Origin: Paenibacillus sp. 598K
GTDB taxonomy: Bacteria; Bacillota; Bacilli; Paenibacillales; Paenibacillaceae
Assembly: GCF_003851045.1 (NCBI RefSeq)
Contig: NZ_BFBX01000042.1
Span: 14,428-78,427, forward strand
Reading direction: 5' to 3'
DNA: 64,000 bases
Part shown: positions 41,346 to 49,939 of the stretch, piece after piece
Layout of the letters: each line of letters begins with the position of its first letter
Numbering within the stretch: the stretch's first letter is position 1
Made by a program: the position numbers and the translations under genes
Notes under the pieces: generated by a model
What the model saw: the letters and a program-made list of their open reading frames with translations, nothing else
Told to the model about the DNA's origin: nothing
Database searches by the model: none

Positions 41346-43792
41346 GGAAGCTGCTTATAGGGATGGCGGTCATCACCTTGCTTACGGGAACGACCCTCAC
41401 GGCAGGAGGAGCAGCCGCGAGCACGGGTACGGACGTCGGCATTTGGTACAGCACCTGGTATTCGAAGCTGCCCGACATCCGTGGGAACTGGTTGACGAAT
41501 TTTGGGGGCTCAAGTCTCAACCAGTTCGTAGGGGATGTCGACGGCGACGGGAAGGCGGACGCCGTTACATTCGATGCGGGAGGCGTCTGGCAGGCAGCCC
41601 TCTCAAATGGTAGCGCATTCAATGCGCCAATGCAATGGCTTGCTGGTCACGGTTCAGGTTCCCAAGAACAATTTTTGGCTGACGTGAACGGCGACGGGAG
41701 GCAAGACGCGGTGGCCTATTTCGACAGCGACGTGAGCGGGGACGGGGCATCCGGCGATTGGTATGTCGCATTGTCGACGGGAAACGGGTTTCAGAGTGCG
41801 ACACTTTGGAAATCCGGAGCGGGTCATAATGCCACGAGACGCATGCTGGGCGATGTCAATGGAGACGGCAAAGCGGACGTGGTTGTCTTCGTCGCCGCCA
41901 TATCCGGCGGCGCCTGGTCAGTAGCCTTGTCCAATGGCGACGTTTTCCAGACGGCGACTTCCTGGCGGACGAACTTTGGAGGTGCGTCCAGCAACCAATT
42001 CCTGGCCGATACAAACGGGGATGGCAAGGCGGATGCGATCGTCTACTCTTCAGACGGCAACTGGTTCCATGCCCATTCGACCGGGTCGGCTTTTGCTCCG
42101 GAAGCGTATTGGACCGCCGGCCACGGTGTCGGCTCCGCCGCTCAGTATGCATACGACGGCAACGGGGACGGCTACGCCGACGCCTATGTCTACTTCAACG
42201 CCGACTTGATCAGTCCGGACGGCAAGGTGGGCGACTACATCGCCCGGGAGTATGCGCGGGATCTAAAGCAGATGACGGGAGGCAACACGCTGTTGAATTC
42301 CGGCTTTGGTTACCAGGCGACAAAGCTGATGCACGGGAATATAACGGGCGATAGTTACGGCTGGCAGGCTTCCGTGGCGTTCTATGCGACTTCCGGCGGA
42401 GGTACCTGGAAGGCGGAGCGTTATCGTCAGGCAGACCCGGTAGCTAACGATACGTGGGGCGGATTTACGCCAAAGCCCCCAATCAAGTACAGGCCGCTGA
42501 CGCTCGGTTCTTATCAAACGTACGACAGCGGAGATGCGGCGGTCATCGATGAGCATTTGGCGACAATTTCGGACGCCGAAATCGATTGGCTGCTGTTGGA
42601 CGAAACGAACGGTCTGAACAATGTCAGCGGCGCAATTCTGAACCGGGCGGCAAGGCTGGCTCAGCGGATCAAAGCATGGAATGACAATACTTCCAACCGC
42701 GACATCCGGTACGCCTTTGCGATCGGAAGGGTGCAGTGGACTTTGGACCCGCTCACGATCGAACAGGAAGCCGGCCAAGTGTGGGATGAATTCGCCAATC
42801 ATGCTTCCTACGGCGGCCCGAATTATTACTACGAGCTGAATGGCAAGCCACTCCTCGTCATTTATGCCGGAGCATCCGTCCAGAACGCATGGCTGAGCTA
42901 TTCCGGCAGCAAGACGAATACGAATCATTTCACTGTACGGTTTGCGTCTGGCGCGGCGGCCGGCGAATATGGTTGGCAACTGCCGCCGACCGGTACGGTC
43001 GACGATAACGAAGTGATGAACGTGATGCCGGGATGGAACAACCACGTCGGCAACTTGCCGATCGTGAACCGGAACAAGGGCGTATTTTACAGCCAGTTGA
43101 CCTGGGAACGAGTGCTGAACCGCACTGTCAAACCGGACATCGTCATGATCAATTCATTCAACGAGTTCGCAGAAGATACCGGCGTGCAGATTGCCGATAC
43201 GAGCGGATTGGATGCCACTTCCGAGAAATGGTACAACAGCGCTGGAGTATTGGATCCATCGATGTACTGGAATATGACGAAAAATTATATCCGCCAGTTA
43301 AAGCATCCAGCTTCCACCTCCAAGGCGTCTGTCGGCTACTCAGGAACCCAAGGCGCCAATGGCTGGACCTACGAGGAATGGCAATACAGCGGATCGACGC
43401 GCACCGTTGTGCCGATGACGTGGAGCGCGGCGAGCAACAGGTGGACGGGCGGTGCGTCCTATTCCCTGATCGGCAGAGATTGGCAACACCCGGATATCAA
43501 CCGGCAATCAGTGCGCGTCCTGACGGTGCCGACCGCCGGTACCGTCACGGTTACGGGCAATATCGCCAAGCAAGCGTCCGGCGGCAACGGGGTGCGGGTG
43601 CAAATCAGGAAAAACGATCAGGTGATATGGCCAAATGGCGGGGGGTATGTGACCGTCTCCGATACGGCCGGGATTACGCCTTTCCTGATGACAACGGTGT
43701 CGGCAGGCGACAAGCTCCAGTTCGTGCTCGACAGCAACGGGGCGATCGATTACGACGGCACGAACTGGAATCCCACGGCAACCTATGAGTGA
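41342..43792 (+). CDS. Secreted FG-GAP repeat / GH99-like (DUF5010-type) glycosidase
   Basis: An 816-residue exported protein. The signal peptide spans about residues 1-27. Residues 45-330 hold at least five calcium-binding FG-GAP/VCBS repeats (DVDGDGKADAV, DVNGDGRQDAV, DVNGDGKADVV, DTNGDGKADAI, DGNGDGYADAY). Residues 385-655 form a barrel with WLLLDETNGL, QEAGQVWDEFANH and INSFNEFAEDTGVQ, which resembles GH99/GH71 or DUF5010 proteins (alpha-mannan or alpha-glucan active); this family call is tentative. The final 155 residues are an uncharacterised module shared with the next gene. GAGAAGGAGGAGAC precedes the ATG. Confidence 0.72.
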   Translation: MRKLLIGMAVITLLTGTTLTAGGAAASTGTDVGIWYSTWYSKLPDIRGNWLTNFGGSSLNQFVGDVDGDGKADAVTFDAGGVWQAALSNGSAFNAPMQWLAGHGSGSQEQFLADVNGDGRQDAVAYFDSDVSGDGASGDWYVALSTGNGFQSATLWKSGAGHNATRRMLGDVNGDGKADVVVFVAAISGGAWSVALSNGDVFQTATSWRTNFGGASSNQFLADTNGDGKADAIVYSSDGNWFHAHSTGSAFAPEAYWTAGHGVGSAAQYAYDGNGDGYADAYVYFNADLISPDGKVGDYIAREYARDLKQMTGGNTLLNSGFGYQATKLMHGNITGDSYGWQASVAFYATSGGGTWKAERYRQADPVANDTWGGFTPKPPIKYRPLTLGSYQTYDSGDAAVIDEHLATISDAEIDWLLLDETNGLNNVSGAILNRAARLAQRIKAWNDNTSNRDIRYAFAIGRVQWTLDPLTIEQEAGQVWDEFANHASYGGPNYYYELNGKPLLVIYAGASVQNAWLSYSGSKTNTNHFTVRFASGAAAGEYGWQLPPTGTVDDNEVMNVMPGWNNHVGNLPIVNRNKGVFYSQLTWERVLNRTVKPDIVMINSFNEFAEDTGVQIADTSGLDATSEKWYNSAGVLDPSMYWNMTKNYIRQLKHPASTSKASVGYSGTQGANGWTYEEWQYSGSTRTVVPMTWSAASNRWTGGASYSLIGRDWQHPDINRQSVRVLTVPTAGTVTVTGNIAKQASGGNGVRVQIRKNDQVIWPNGGGYVTVSDTAGITPFLMTTVSAGDKLQFVLDSNGAIDYDGTNWNPTATYE
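43328..43789 (+). other. Uncharacterised C-terminal module, copy A
   Basis: Codes for the last ~155 residues of the GH99-like protein. It shares with the end of the GH20 protein (46590-47051) the motifs GxQGANxWxYxE, RWxG, QHP, S-x-RV, GNGV, VWPxG, and the closing LxFVLDxNGxxxYDxTxW. Probably a beta-sandwich accessory domain for carbohydrate binding. Confidence 0.65.
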
Positions 43793-43841
43793 GCTGAACA
43801 AAAGACGCTTGCAACAGGAATCCATGTGAGGAGAGATGAGA

Positions 43842-46800
43842 ATGAGGATGGTCAATCGGCTCGTGAAGGGATGTCTTGCATTTGTAGTGTTGTGGGGTGT
43901 CATGATTAGCTTGGGAAATACGGGCAAGGCACAGGCTGCGGAGAAGCCGCTGACGATCCCCGCGTTGCAGCAATGGACGGGAGGCTCGGGTTATTACAAC
44001 TTCGGAGCTGCATCCAGAATCGCGATCGATCCGGCCTACACGACCCAGCTTACTTCAATCGCGAACGTATTGGCGGACGATCTGCTGCAACTCACAGGCC
44101 TTGCAATCCCCGTCGTGTCCGCTGCCGACGGACTTGCAGGGGACATCGTGCTTACGCTCGGAACGACCGATCCCGTACTCGGTGCGGACGGATACGTTAT
44201 GGATGTGACGGATCGGATTGTTATTAACGGGAAGAACGCGAACGGAACGTTCAACGGTACGAGGTCGGTGCTACAATTGCTGAAGCAAGGCTTTGCGATC
44301 CCCTCCGGCACGGCGAAAGACTGGGCCGCTTATCCAGAGCGGGCGTTAAGTATTGATATCGGGAGAAAATATTTCACGATGACTTTTTTGAAAAACCGGA
44401 TTCGGGAGCTTGCTTATTTGAAGTACAACATGTTCCATCTTCATTTTTCCGACAACGAAGGATTCCGGATCGAATCCGTCAGCCATCCCGAGATTGTTTC
44501 GCAGCAGCATTTGACCAAGGCTCAAGTAACCGAATTAATTCAGTATGCCGCCTCTTACCATATCACTATTGTGCCCGAACTCGATATGCCCGGCCATATG
44601 AAGCCAATTTTGGCGAGCCGTCCTGACTTGCAGCTAACAAGAAATACGGGCCTGAAAGAACCTGATCTTATCGACCTTTCCCTTCCCGCCAGCTATGACT
44701 TGATGGAAGAACTTTTGCAAGAATACCTGCCGTTGTTTCCTGGTCCGTATTTCCACATCGGCGCGGATGAATATTTGCACAACTATGATCCGTTTCCCCA
44801 ATTGCAAGCTTACGCGACGGCAAATTACGGAGCGGGGGCGGTCGCCAGCGATACGTACCAGGGCTTTATCAATTGGGCCAACGACATTGTCAAGTCTTAC
44901 GGAAAAACTACTCGAATCTGGAACGACGGGATCAAGAACAGCACAGCGGCCCCGCTCGATACCGATATCCAGGCGGAGTATTGGAGGTGGGATCCGAATC
45001 ACCCGAGTCTGACTCCTCAGCAATTGCTCGATCGGGGCCAGACGATTCTCAATACGAACAGCGAATATTTGTATTATGTACTTGGTAGAGACTGGAAACC
45101 AAACCCTGCCGCCGTTTACGAGCAATTTACGCCGTCGCTGTTCCCCGGCGGGTATACGATTGCCGATAATCATCCCAAAAACCTGGGCGCTTCTCTCGCG
45201 ATATGGTGCGACAATGCGGACTCGGAGACGGAAGGTCAGGTTGAACTGGGAGTGCAGAATACGCTGCGTTCATTGTCTCAGGTCAATTGGGGATCTCCGA
45301 AGCTGGCAGCCTCTTACTCCGCTTTCCTGCCATTGATCAGTCATATCGGTAGCGCCCCAGGATATACTGGAAGCTCTTCGTTTAGCAAGGCCGGCAATTT
45401 GGCGCTCGGCAAAAAAGCAACGGCTTCTTCTTCAGAAACGCCATCAGAAACGACATCGTTTACTCCGGAGAATGCGATTGACGGGGACAGCATTTCGTCC
45501 CGCTGGTCGAGCCAGTACAGCGACGCGCAGTGGCTGCAAGTCGATCTCGGCGCGACCTATTCAATAAACGAGGTTGTTCTTAACTGGCAAACCGCATATG
45601 GAAAATCGTTCCAAATTCAGGTGTCTCAGGACGGCTCGGTATGGCATACAATGTACAGCACGACAACAGGGAACGGAGGCATTCAGGAGTTAACCGGACT
45701 CTCCGGCACTGGAAGGTACGTCCGGATGCTCGGGACGCAGCGGGGGACGGCCTTTGGCTACTCGCTGTATGAGTTCCAAGTGTTCGGGACTTCTCCCAAC
45801 CTTGCCCAGTATAAGACGGCGACGGCTTCGTCGGTCGAGCCGTCTACCACCTATACGGCAGGCATGGCGGTAGACGGCAATACAAACACACGCTGGTCGA
45901 GCCAGCATAGCGACCCCCAGTGGCTTCAAGTCGATTTGGAGGATGTATACGACATCTCCAAGATTGTTCTGAACTGGGAAACGGCCTATGCCAAAACTTA
46001 TCAAATCCAGATATCGAATGACGGAATAGGTTGGACGACGCTGTACAGTACGACATCAGGCGCCGGTGGCGTGCATGAACTCGACCGATTGTCGGTATCT
46101 GGCCGTTACATTCGGGTGTACTGCACGGAACGCGGTACTCCGCATGGTTATTCTTTGCATGAATTGCAAGTGTTCGGCGCGAATCTGGCGTTGGGAAAAC
46201 CGGCCACGGCTTCATCAGTGGAGACAGCCACCTCCTACTTCCCGAACCTGGCGACGGATGGCGCTTCGAATACAAGGTGGTCGAGCCAAAGCAGCGATCC
46301 TCAATGGCTTCGGATTGATTTGGGAACAGCGACAAGTGTCAAACGGGTTGTGTTGAATTGGGAACGCGCTTACGGGAAGGCGTACCAATTGCAAATGTCC
46401 AATGACGGCATCGTCTGGACAACGATCTATAGCACAACTTCCGCCACTGGCGGCATTCAGGATATTGGCGGATTATCCGGCAACGGTCGGTATTTGCGTC
46501 TCTACGGGACACAGCGGGCGTTGACGCCACACGGCTACTCCTTGTACGATTTGCAAGTCTACGGAGATGGAACGGTTGGAACCAATCACTCGTCATATGG
46601 GTTCTCGGGTATTCAAGGCGCCAATCAGTGGTCCTATCAAGAGACGGCTGATCTCATTACGTATACTAATATGACATATGACCCGGTCGGCAAGCGTTGG
46701 CAAGGAACAGGAACCTCGTATGTTTATGCCGATTCGCAACATCCGGGAGCAACGACCCGGTCGGCTCGCGTCTGGACTGCTGATGCCCCCGGGACGCGAA

Positions 46801-47054
46801 CGGTATCGGGATCTGTGAGGAAAGCCAACCCGAACGGCAATGGGGTGAACCTGAAAATTATGAAGGGCTCCACGCAAGTCTGGCCTGCCGGAACCGGATG
46901 GCAATTACTGTCGGGAGCTGATATGACAGGTACGACGTTCAACTTCAACGTCAACCTGAACGCTGGGGAGAAGTTGTTCTTCGTATTGGACGGAAATGGA
47001 GACGTCTCTTACGATTCGACCTTGTGGGATGTGACGATTTCATCAAATGGATAG
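43842..47054 (+). CDS. Secreted GH20 beta-N-acetylhexosaminidase with three CBM32 domains
   Basis: A 1070-residue exported enzyme. The signal peptide ends near KAQAAE. A GH20b domain (about 38-160) precedes the GH20 barrel (165-500) with the catalytic pair D309-E310 (HIGADEYL) and the start motif YPERALSIDIGRKYF. Three F5/8-type-C (CBM32) modules follow at roughly 517-650, 651-777 and 779-910, each beginning NLA-x-x-K-x-ATASS. The last 155 residues are the module shared with the GH99-like protein. GAGGAGAG sits eight bases before ATG 43842. Substrates in the family are terminal beta-GlcNAc/GalNAc or lacto-N-biose. Confidence 0.88.
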   Translation: MRMVNRLVKGCLAFVVLWGVMISLGNTGKAQAAEKPLTIPALQQWTGGSGYYNFGAASRIAIDPAYTTQLTSIANVLADDLLQLTGLAIPVVSAADGLAGDIVLTLGTTDPVLGADGYVMDVTDRIVINGKNANGTFNGTRSVLQLLKQGFAIPSGTAKDWAAYPERALSIDIGRKYFTMTFLKNRIRELAYLKYNMFHLHFSDNEGFRIESVSHPEIVSQQHLTKAQVTELIQYAASYHITIVPELDMPGHMKPILASRPDLQLTRNTGLKEPDLIDLSLPASYDLMEELLQEYLPLFPGPYFHIGADEYLHNYDPFPQLQAYATANYGAGAVASDTYQGFINWANDIVKSYGKTTRIWNDGIKNSTAAPLDTDIQAEYWRWDPNHPSLTPQQLLDRGQTILNTNSEYLYYVLGRDWKPNPAAVYEQFTPSLFPGGYTIADNHPKNLGASLAIWCDNADSETEGQVELGVQNTLRSLSQVNWGSPKLAASYSAFLPLISHIGSAPGYTGSSSFSKAGNLALGKKATASSSETPSETTSFTPENAIDGDSISSRWSSQYSDAQWLQVDLGATYSINEVVLNWQTAYGKSFQIQVSQDGSVWHTMYSTTTGNGGIQELTGLSGTGRYVRMLGTQRGTAFGYSLYEFQVFGTSPNLAQYKTATASSVEPSTTYTAGMAVDGNTNTRWSSQHSDPQWLQVDLEDVYDISKIVLNWETAYAKTYQIQISNDGIGWTTLYSTTSGAGGVHELDRLSVSGRYIRVYCTERGTPHGYSLHELQVFGANLALGKPATASSVETATSYFPNLATDGASNTRWSSQSSDPQWLRIDLGTATSVKRVVLNWERAYGKAYQLQMSNDGIVWTTIYSTTSATGGIQDIGGLSGNGRYLRLYGTQRALTPHGYSLYDLQVYGDGTVGTNHSSYGFSGIQGANQWSYQETADLITYTNMTYDPVGKRWQGTGTSYVYADSQHPGATTRSARVWTADAPGTRTVSGSVRKANPNGNGVNLKIMKGSTQVWPAGTGWQLLSGADMTGTTFNFNVNLNAGEKLFFVLDGNGDVSYDSTLWDVTISSNG
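45394..46572 (+). repeat. Three tandem CBM32-coding repeats
   Basis: Three consecutive copies of about 390 bp each (starting near 45394, 45799 and 46180) encode similar CBM32 modules with RWSSQ-SD-QWLxxDLG and GYSL-x-(E/D)-(F/L)-QV(F/Y)G in each. They look like in-gene duplications. Confidence 0.75.
46590..47051 (+). other. Uncharacterised C-terminal module, copy B
   Basis: The ~155 residues ending the GH20 protein, homologous to copy A at 43328-43789 (GIQGANQWSYQE, RWQG, QHPG, GNGVNLKI, QVWPAG, KLFFVLDGNGDVSYDSTLW). Confidence 0.65.
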
Positions 47055-47057
47055 ACG

Positions 47058-47096
47058 AAAAGCTCCGGTGCCGCAAGGTTCCGGAGCTTTCTTTTT
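47058..47096. terminator. Bidirectional terminator between GH20 and GH30 genes
   Basis: AAAGCTCCGG pairs with CCGGAGCTTT; T-run CTTTTT on the plus side and an A-run in the stem for the minus side. Confidence 0.85.
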
Positions 47097-47109
47097 AGAG
47101 ACATGCTCG

Positions 47110-48792
47110 TTATTGGGCGCTGACCTCGATCCAATCGATGTTCGGCCCTTCCGAGCCGGTCGTCTGGAGACGCAATGAATTATTGCCGACGTTCATCGGG
47201 ACGGTGATCGTTTTTTCGGCCCACGTCTCCCAGCTGCCGGTAGCGTTGAAGGCGGTATTGTCAATCACTTTGGTTCCGTTTACATAGACGTCGAGACTGC
47301 GAGAGCCCGAGGCAAGCGCATAGCGAATCTTGACGTTTTTGGTGCCTGCAACAGCACAGTAGATGGCATTCCATTGGATGGCGGCGTTGCTATAGCCGTG
47401 AAAGTCGGCATACCCGGTGCCGCTGTAGCCTGGATACAACGACTGTGCCGACGCGTCGGTCAACGTCGTGCCTGTCTCTGCCTCGTAACGCGTGACGGTC
47501 GAACCGCCGCCTCCTCCGCTGCTCAGATCGGCGACGAAGGTCGTGACGCTTTGAGCTGGAAGATGGGCAAAGAAGGAGCCGCTGCTGGCATCGAGAGCGG
47601 TGCCCGCTTGCAGGTTCTGACTGCCGGAGGTGATCCAGCGCGACACTTGCCCGGCCGAGCCGTTTTGGAGCACGAAGTTTTGATTGACGGCCGTCGTTCC
47701 GCGATTGACCGCGACGATGACCACTTTATTGTCGCCCTTGTACGCCGAGGTGAATACTTGCGTGTCCGGGTTTTTGGTGGCGTCGACTCGCACATAGCCA
47801 GGACGGACGAATTTGGAGAAGTGAGCCATCGCATAGCCGCGCTTGCTGATCGTGCCGTCTTCCTTCATCGGGCTGTATTGTCTGCGGATATACCACCAGA
47901 TGTAGGCCTGGAATTCCCCGTCGACCAGATTGTGATGGATATGATGCGCGACATCCAGCGCCTCCGGCCACAGATCGGCCGAGTTGTTATTGCTGTTCGG
48001 ATAGTAGACCTCCGTCATCCACAGCTCCTTGCCTGCGCCCTTCTGCTTGAACAGCGGGTAAGGCATGTTGGATACGCTGGTGCCATACGTATGAGCGCCG
48101 AGGATATCCATATTGGCCAGCGCTTGCGGATCGTTGAGGATCGGGTCCGAGATGTTTTTGAGGTATTGGAACGATTCCGGCGCGATGACGCGGCTTTGGA
48201 TCGAGCCTGCATTTTCTTTCATGAATCGCAGGATTTCTTGCGGCGTCCACCAGGTCCAGTCGTGGGCGTAGTCCGGCTCGTTTTGCACCGAGATCGCATA
48301 CAGCTCGGCGCCGTTGTTTTTCATATAGGTGACAAAATCATTCAAATGCTGCGCGTAAGCGGCATATTGGTTATAGCGCAGCCGTTTGGAGTTGGGAACG
48401 CCGTTGCGCGTGAACGTCTCGATCATATGATCGGGCGGATTCCAGGGCGAAGCGATGACGATGCCGCCCAGCTCTTTGGCGCGTTTGGCGGTTGCCACCT
48501 CGCGATGCCAGTTGTTCGGATTCGGATCGACAAAGACACGGACGATTGAGAGGCCCAATTGTCCAGGACCATTTCCGAAAGCGGTTTCACGTTGAGCCGG
48601 CGTTAAGTCGCCGATCCATGCCGGATGATTCATGCCGCCGAAGCCGCGGATCAGTTGGCGCTCATCAGCCAAATTGATGACGGCATCGCTGGCAGCGGAA
48701 GTTGGTGCAGGGAAGGCCGAGATGAATAGAAGCGGAACCACCAATGCGCATGCCAAAAACAGACAAAATGACCTTTTCAAGCTTGAAATCAT
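47110..48792 (-). CDS. xynC: GH30_8 glucuronoxylanase (XynC-like) with C-terminal CBM
   Basis: A 560-residue secreted glucuronoxylan endo-1,4-beta-xylanase. The signal peptide is residues 1-34. The catalytic domain follows B. subtilis XynC closely (IRGFGGMNHPAWIGDL, WNPPDHMIETFTRNGV, KDGTISKRGY-type end) with acid/base E172 in SVQNEPDY and nucleophile E261 in LWMTEVYYP. The WWYIRR motif supplies the Arg that recognises methylglucuronic acid side chains. After a GGGGG linker, residues about 435-560 form a CBM6/35-like domain (TRYEAETGTTL...PNIDWIEV). Convergent with the GH20 gene and driven by its own promoter. Release of aldouronic products is expected from the family. Confidence 0.93.
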   Translation of the reverse strand: MISSLKRSFCLFLACALVVPLLFISAFPAPTSAASDAVINLADERQLIRGFGGMNHPAWIGDLTPAQRETAFGNGPGQLGLSIVRVFVDPNPNNWHREVATAKRAKELGGIVIASPWNPPDHMIETFTRNGVPNSKRLRYNQYAAYAQHLNDFVTYMKNNGAELYAISVQNEPDYAHDWTWWTPQEILRFMKENAGSIQSRVIAPESFQYLKNISDPILNDPQALANMDILGAHTYGTSVSNMPYPLFKQKGAGKELWMTEVYYPNSNNNSADLWPEALDVAHHIHHNLVDGEFQAYIWWYIRRQYSPMKEDGTISKRGYAMAHFSKFVRPGYVRVDATKNPDTQVFTSAYKGDNKVVIVAVNRGTTAVNQNFVLQNGSAGQVSRWITSGSQNLQAGTALDASSGSFFAHLPAQSVTTFVADLSSGGGGGSTVTRYEAETGTTLTDASAQSLYPGYSGTGYADFHGYSNAAIQWNAIYCAVAGTKNVKIRYALASGSRSLDVYVNGTKVIDNTAFNATGSWETWAEKTITVPMNVGNNSLRLQTTGSEGPNIDWIEVSAQ

Positions 48793-48796
48793 TTTT

Positions 48797-48862
48797 TCAT
48801 CGCCTCCAATTAGGAATGGTTTTGGTATGCCTGCGCCTGTTGGATTCTGAAGCGGATGCCAT
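48797..48862 (-). CDS. Possible 21-codon leader ORF before xynC
   Basis: ATG at 48862, five bases after a GGAGG motif, followed by 20 further codons (beginning MASASESNRRR) and a TGA at 48799-48797. Only four bases separate that stop from the xynC ATG, and xynC's own GGAGGCG lies inside this ORF. It could couple or tune xynC translation. Sequence alone does not prove it is translated. Confidence 0.35.
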   Translation of the reverse strand: MASASESNRRRHTKTIPNWRR

Positions 48863-48936
48863 CACCTCCTCCGGCGCGAGTCGCACGACTGAATATGAGT
48901 GCTAGCCTGCCCGCATACCTACATCCTAATTGTTGG

Positions 48937-48965
48937 GTATTATTCCAGTCCATATAAAAAGTCAA
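48937..48965 (-). promoter_or_regulatory. xynC promoter
   Basis: On the minus strand, TTGACT (48965-48960) and TAATAC (48942-48937) with a 17-bp spacer, leaving a leader of about 135 bases. The rest of the 48793-49096 intergenic space shows no other clear element. Confidence 0.6.
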
Positions 48966-49096
48966 TCCGTTTTGGAGTTTTTAAAGATAAACCATTCTGA
49001 AAGTGATCCATTGGATATCTTAACAAGCGATACATATTCTGCCCATCAATTCCGCACAATGAGAGAAGACTTTCATTGATGAGGAGTGAACGCCAG

Positions 49097-49939
49097 ATGT
49101 CGTATTGGCTTCGAATATCTTTGCTGACCCTCGTGCTCTTGTCGATTGGCTACACCGGCTCTGCGCCGCGCATAGCCGTGTTCGGCGGGTCTATGATGCA
49201 GCATAGCGCCTCGGTTGGTCAACCGACAGCAGCAGGCTCCAGCAAGCGGGTAGCGATCGTCATCGACGACTTCGGCAACGGCATGTCCGGCACAGAGGAT
49301 ATGCTCTCGCTGCCGATCCCGCTCACCGTAGCGGTCATGCCGTTCCTGCCGACGAGCGGGCGCGACGCCGAGGAGGCGCATCGACGCGGGCATGAGGTAA
49401 TCATCCATATGCCGATGGAGCCCAACCAGGGCAAGCGCGAGTGGCTAGGCCCCGGCGCACTGACAGCCGATCTCGACGATGCCGAGGTCCGCAAGCGCGT
49501 CGAGGCGGCAATCGCCGCTATCCCGCATGCCGTCGGGATGAATAATCATATGGGCTCCAAGATAACGGCGGATAATCGCATCATGGCGATCGTCATGGAG
49601 GTATGCCGCGAGCATGGGCTATTCTACCTGGACAGTCGCACGACGCACAAGTCCGTTATCCCCGATGTAGCTGCCGAGTATCGCGTGCCGATGCTGACGA
49701 ACAAGCTGTTCCTCGACGATCAGTATCACCTTGCCCATATCCAAAAGCAGCTTCAACGATTGCAGCGAAAGCTGGAGGGAGAGGGGACGATGATCGCCAT
49801 CGGACATGTCGGCCCGTCTGGCAAAAATGTCGCGGCTGCGCTGCGTCAGTGGTCCGGCGAGATGCGTCAAGGGGCAACGTTCGTCAAAGCGTCCGAGCTG
49901 ATCCCTTCATCGGCCCGTGACCAGCAAATATTGCCGTAG
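49097..49939 (+). CDS. YibQ-like divergent polysaccharide deacetylase
   Basis: A 280-residue exported protein. The N-terminal hydrophobic segment (about 5-22) is a signal or anchor. The deacetylase-like barrel starts RVAIVIDDFGNGM and has VAVMPFLPTSG, EVIIHMPMEP, MNNHMGSKITAD and FYLDSRTTHKSV, as in DUF610/YibQ proteins. ATG 49097 follows GAGGAG by ten bases. Enzymatic activity of the YibQ group is not established. Its end overlaps by 33 bp with the convergent cwlD-like gene. Confidence 0.82.
   Translation: MSYWLRISLLTLVLLSIGYTGSAPRIAVFGGSMMQHSASVGQPTAAGSSKRVAIVIDDFGNGMSGTEDMLSLPIPLTVAVMPFLPTSGRDAEEAHRRGHEVIIHMPMEPNQGKREWLGPGALTADLDDAEVRKRVEAAIAAIPHAVGMNNHMGSKITADNRIMAIVMEVCREHGLFYLDSRTTHKSVIPDVAAEYRVPMLTNKLFLDDQYHLAHIQKQLQRLQRKLEGEGTMIAIGHVGPSGKNVAAALRQWSGEMRQGATFVKASELIPSSARDQQILP

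Noticed and set aside
45394-46572. Mobile element or large DNA duplication
   Set aside because: The repeated stretches are in-frame CBM32 modules of one protein.
47374-48549. 391-codon plus-strand ORF opposite xynC
   Set aside because: Antisense to a gene almost identical to known XynC; no independent signals.
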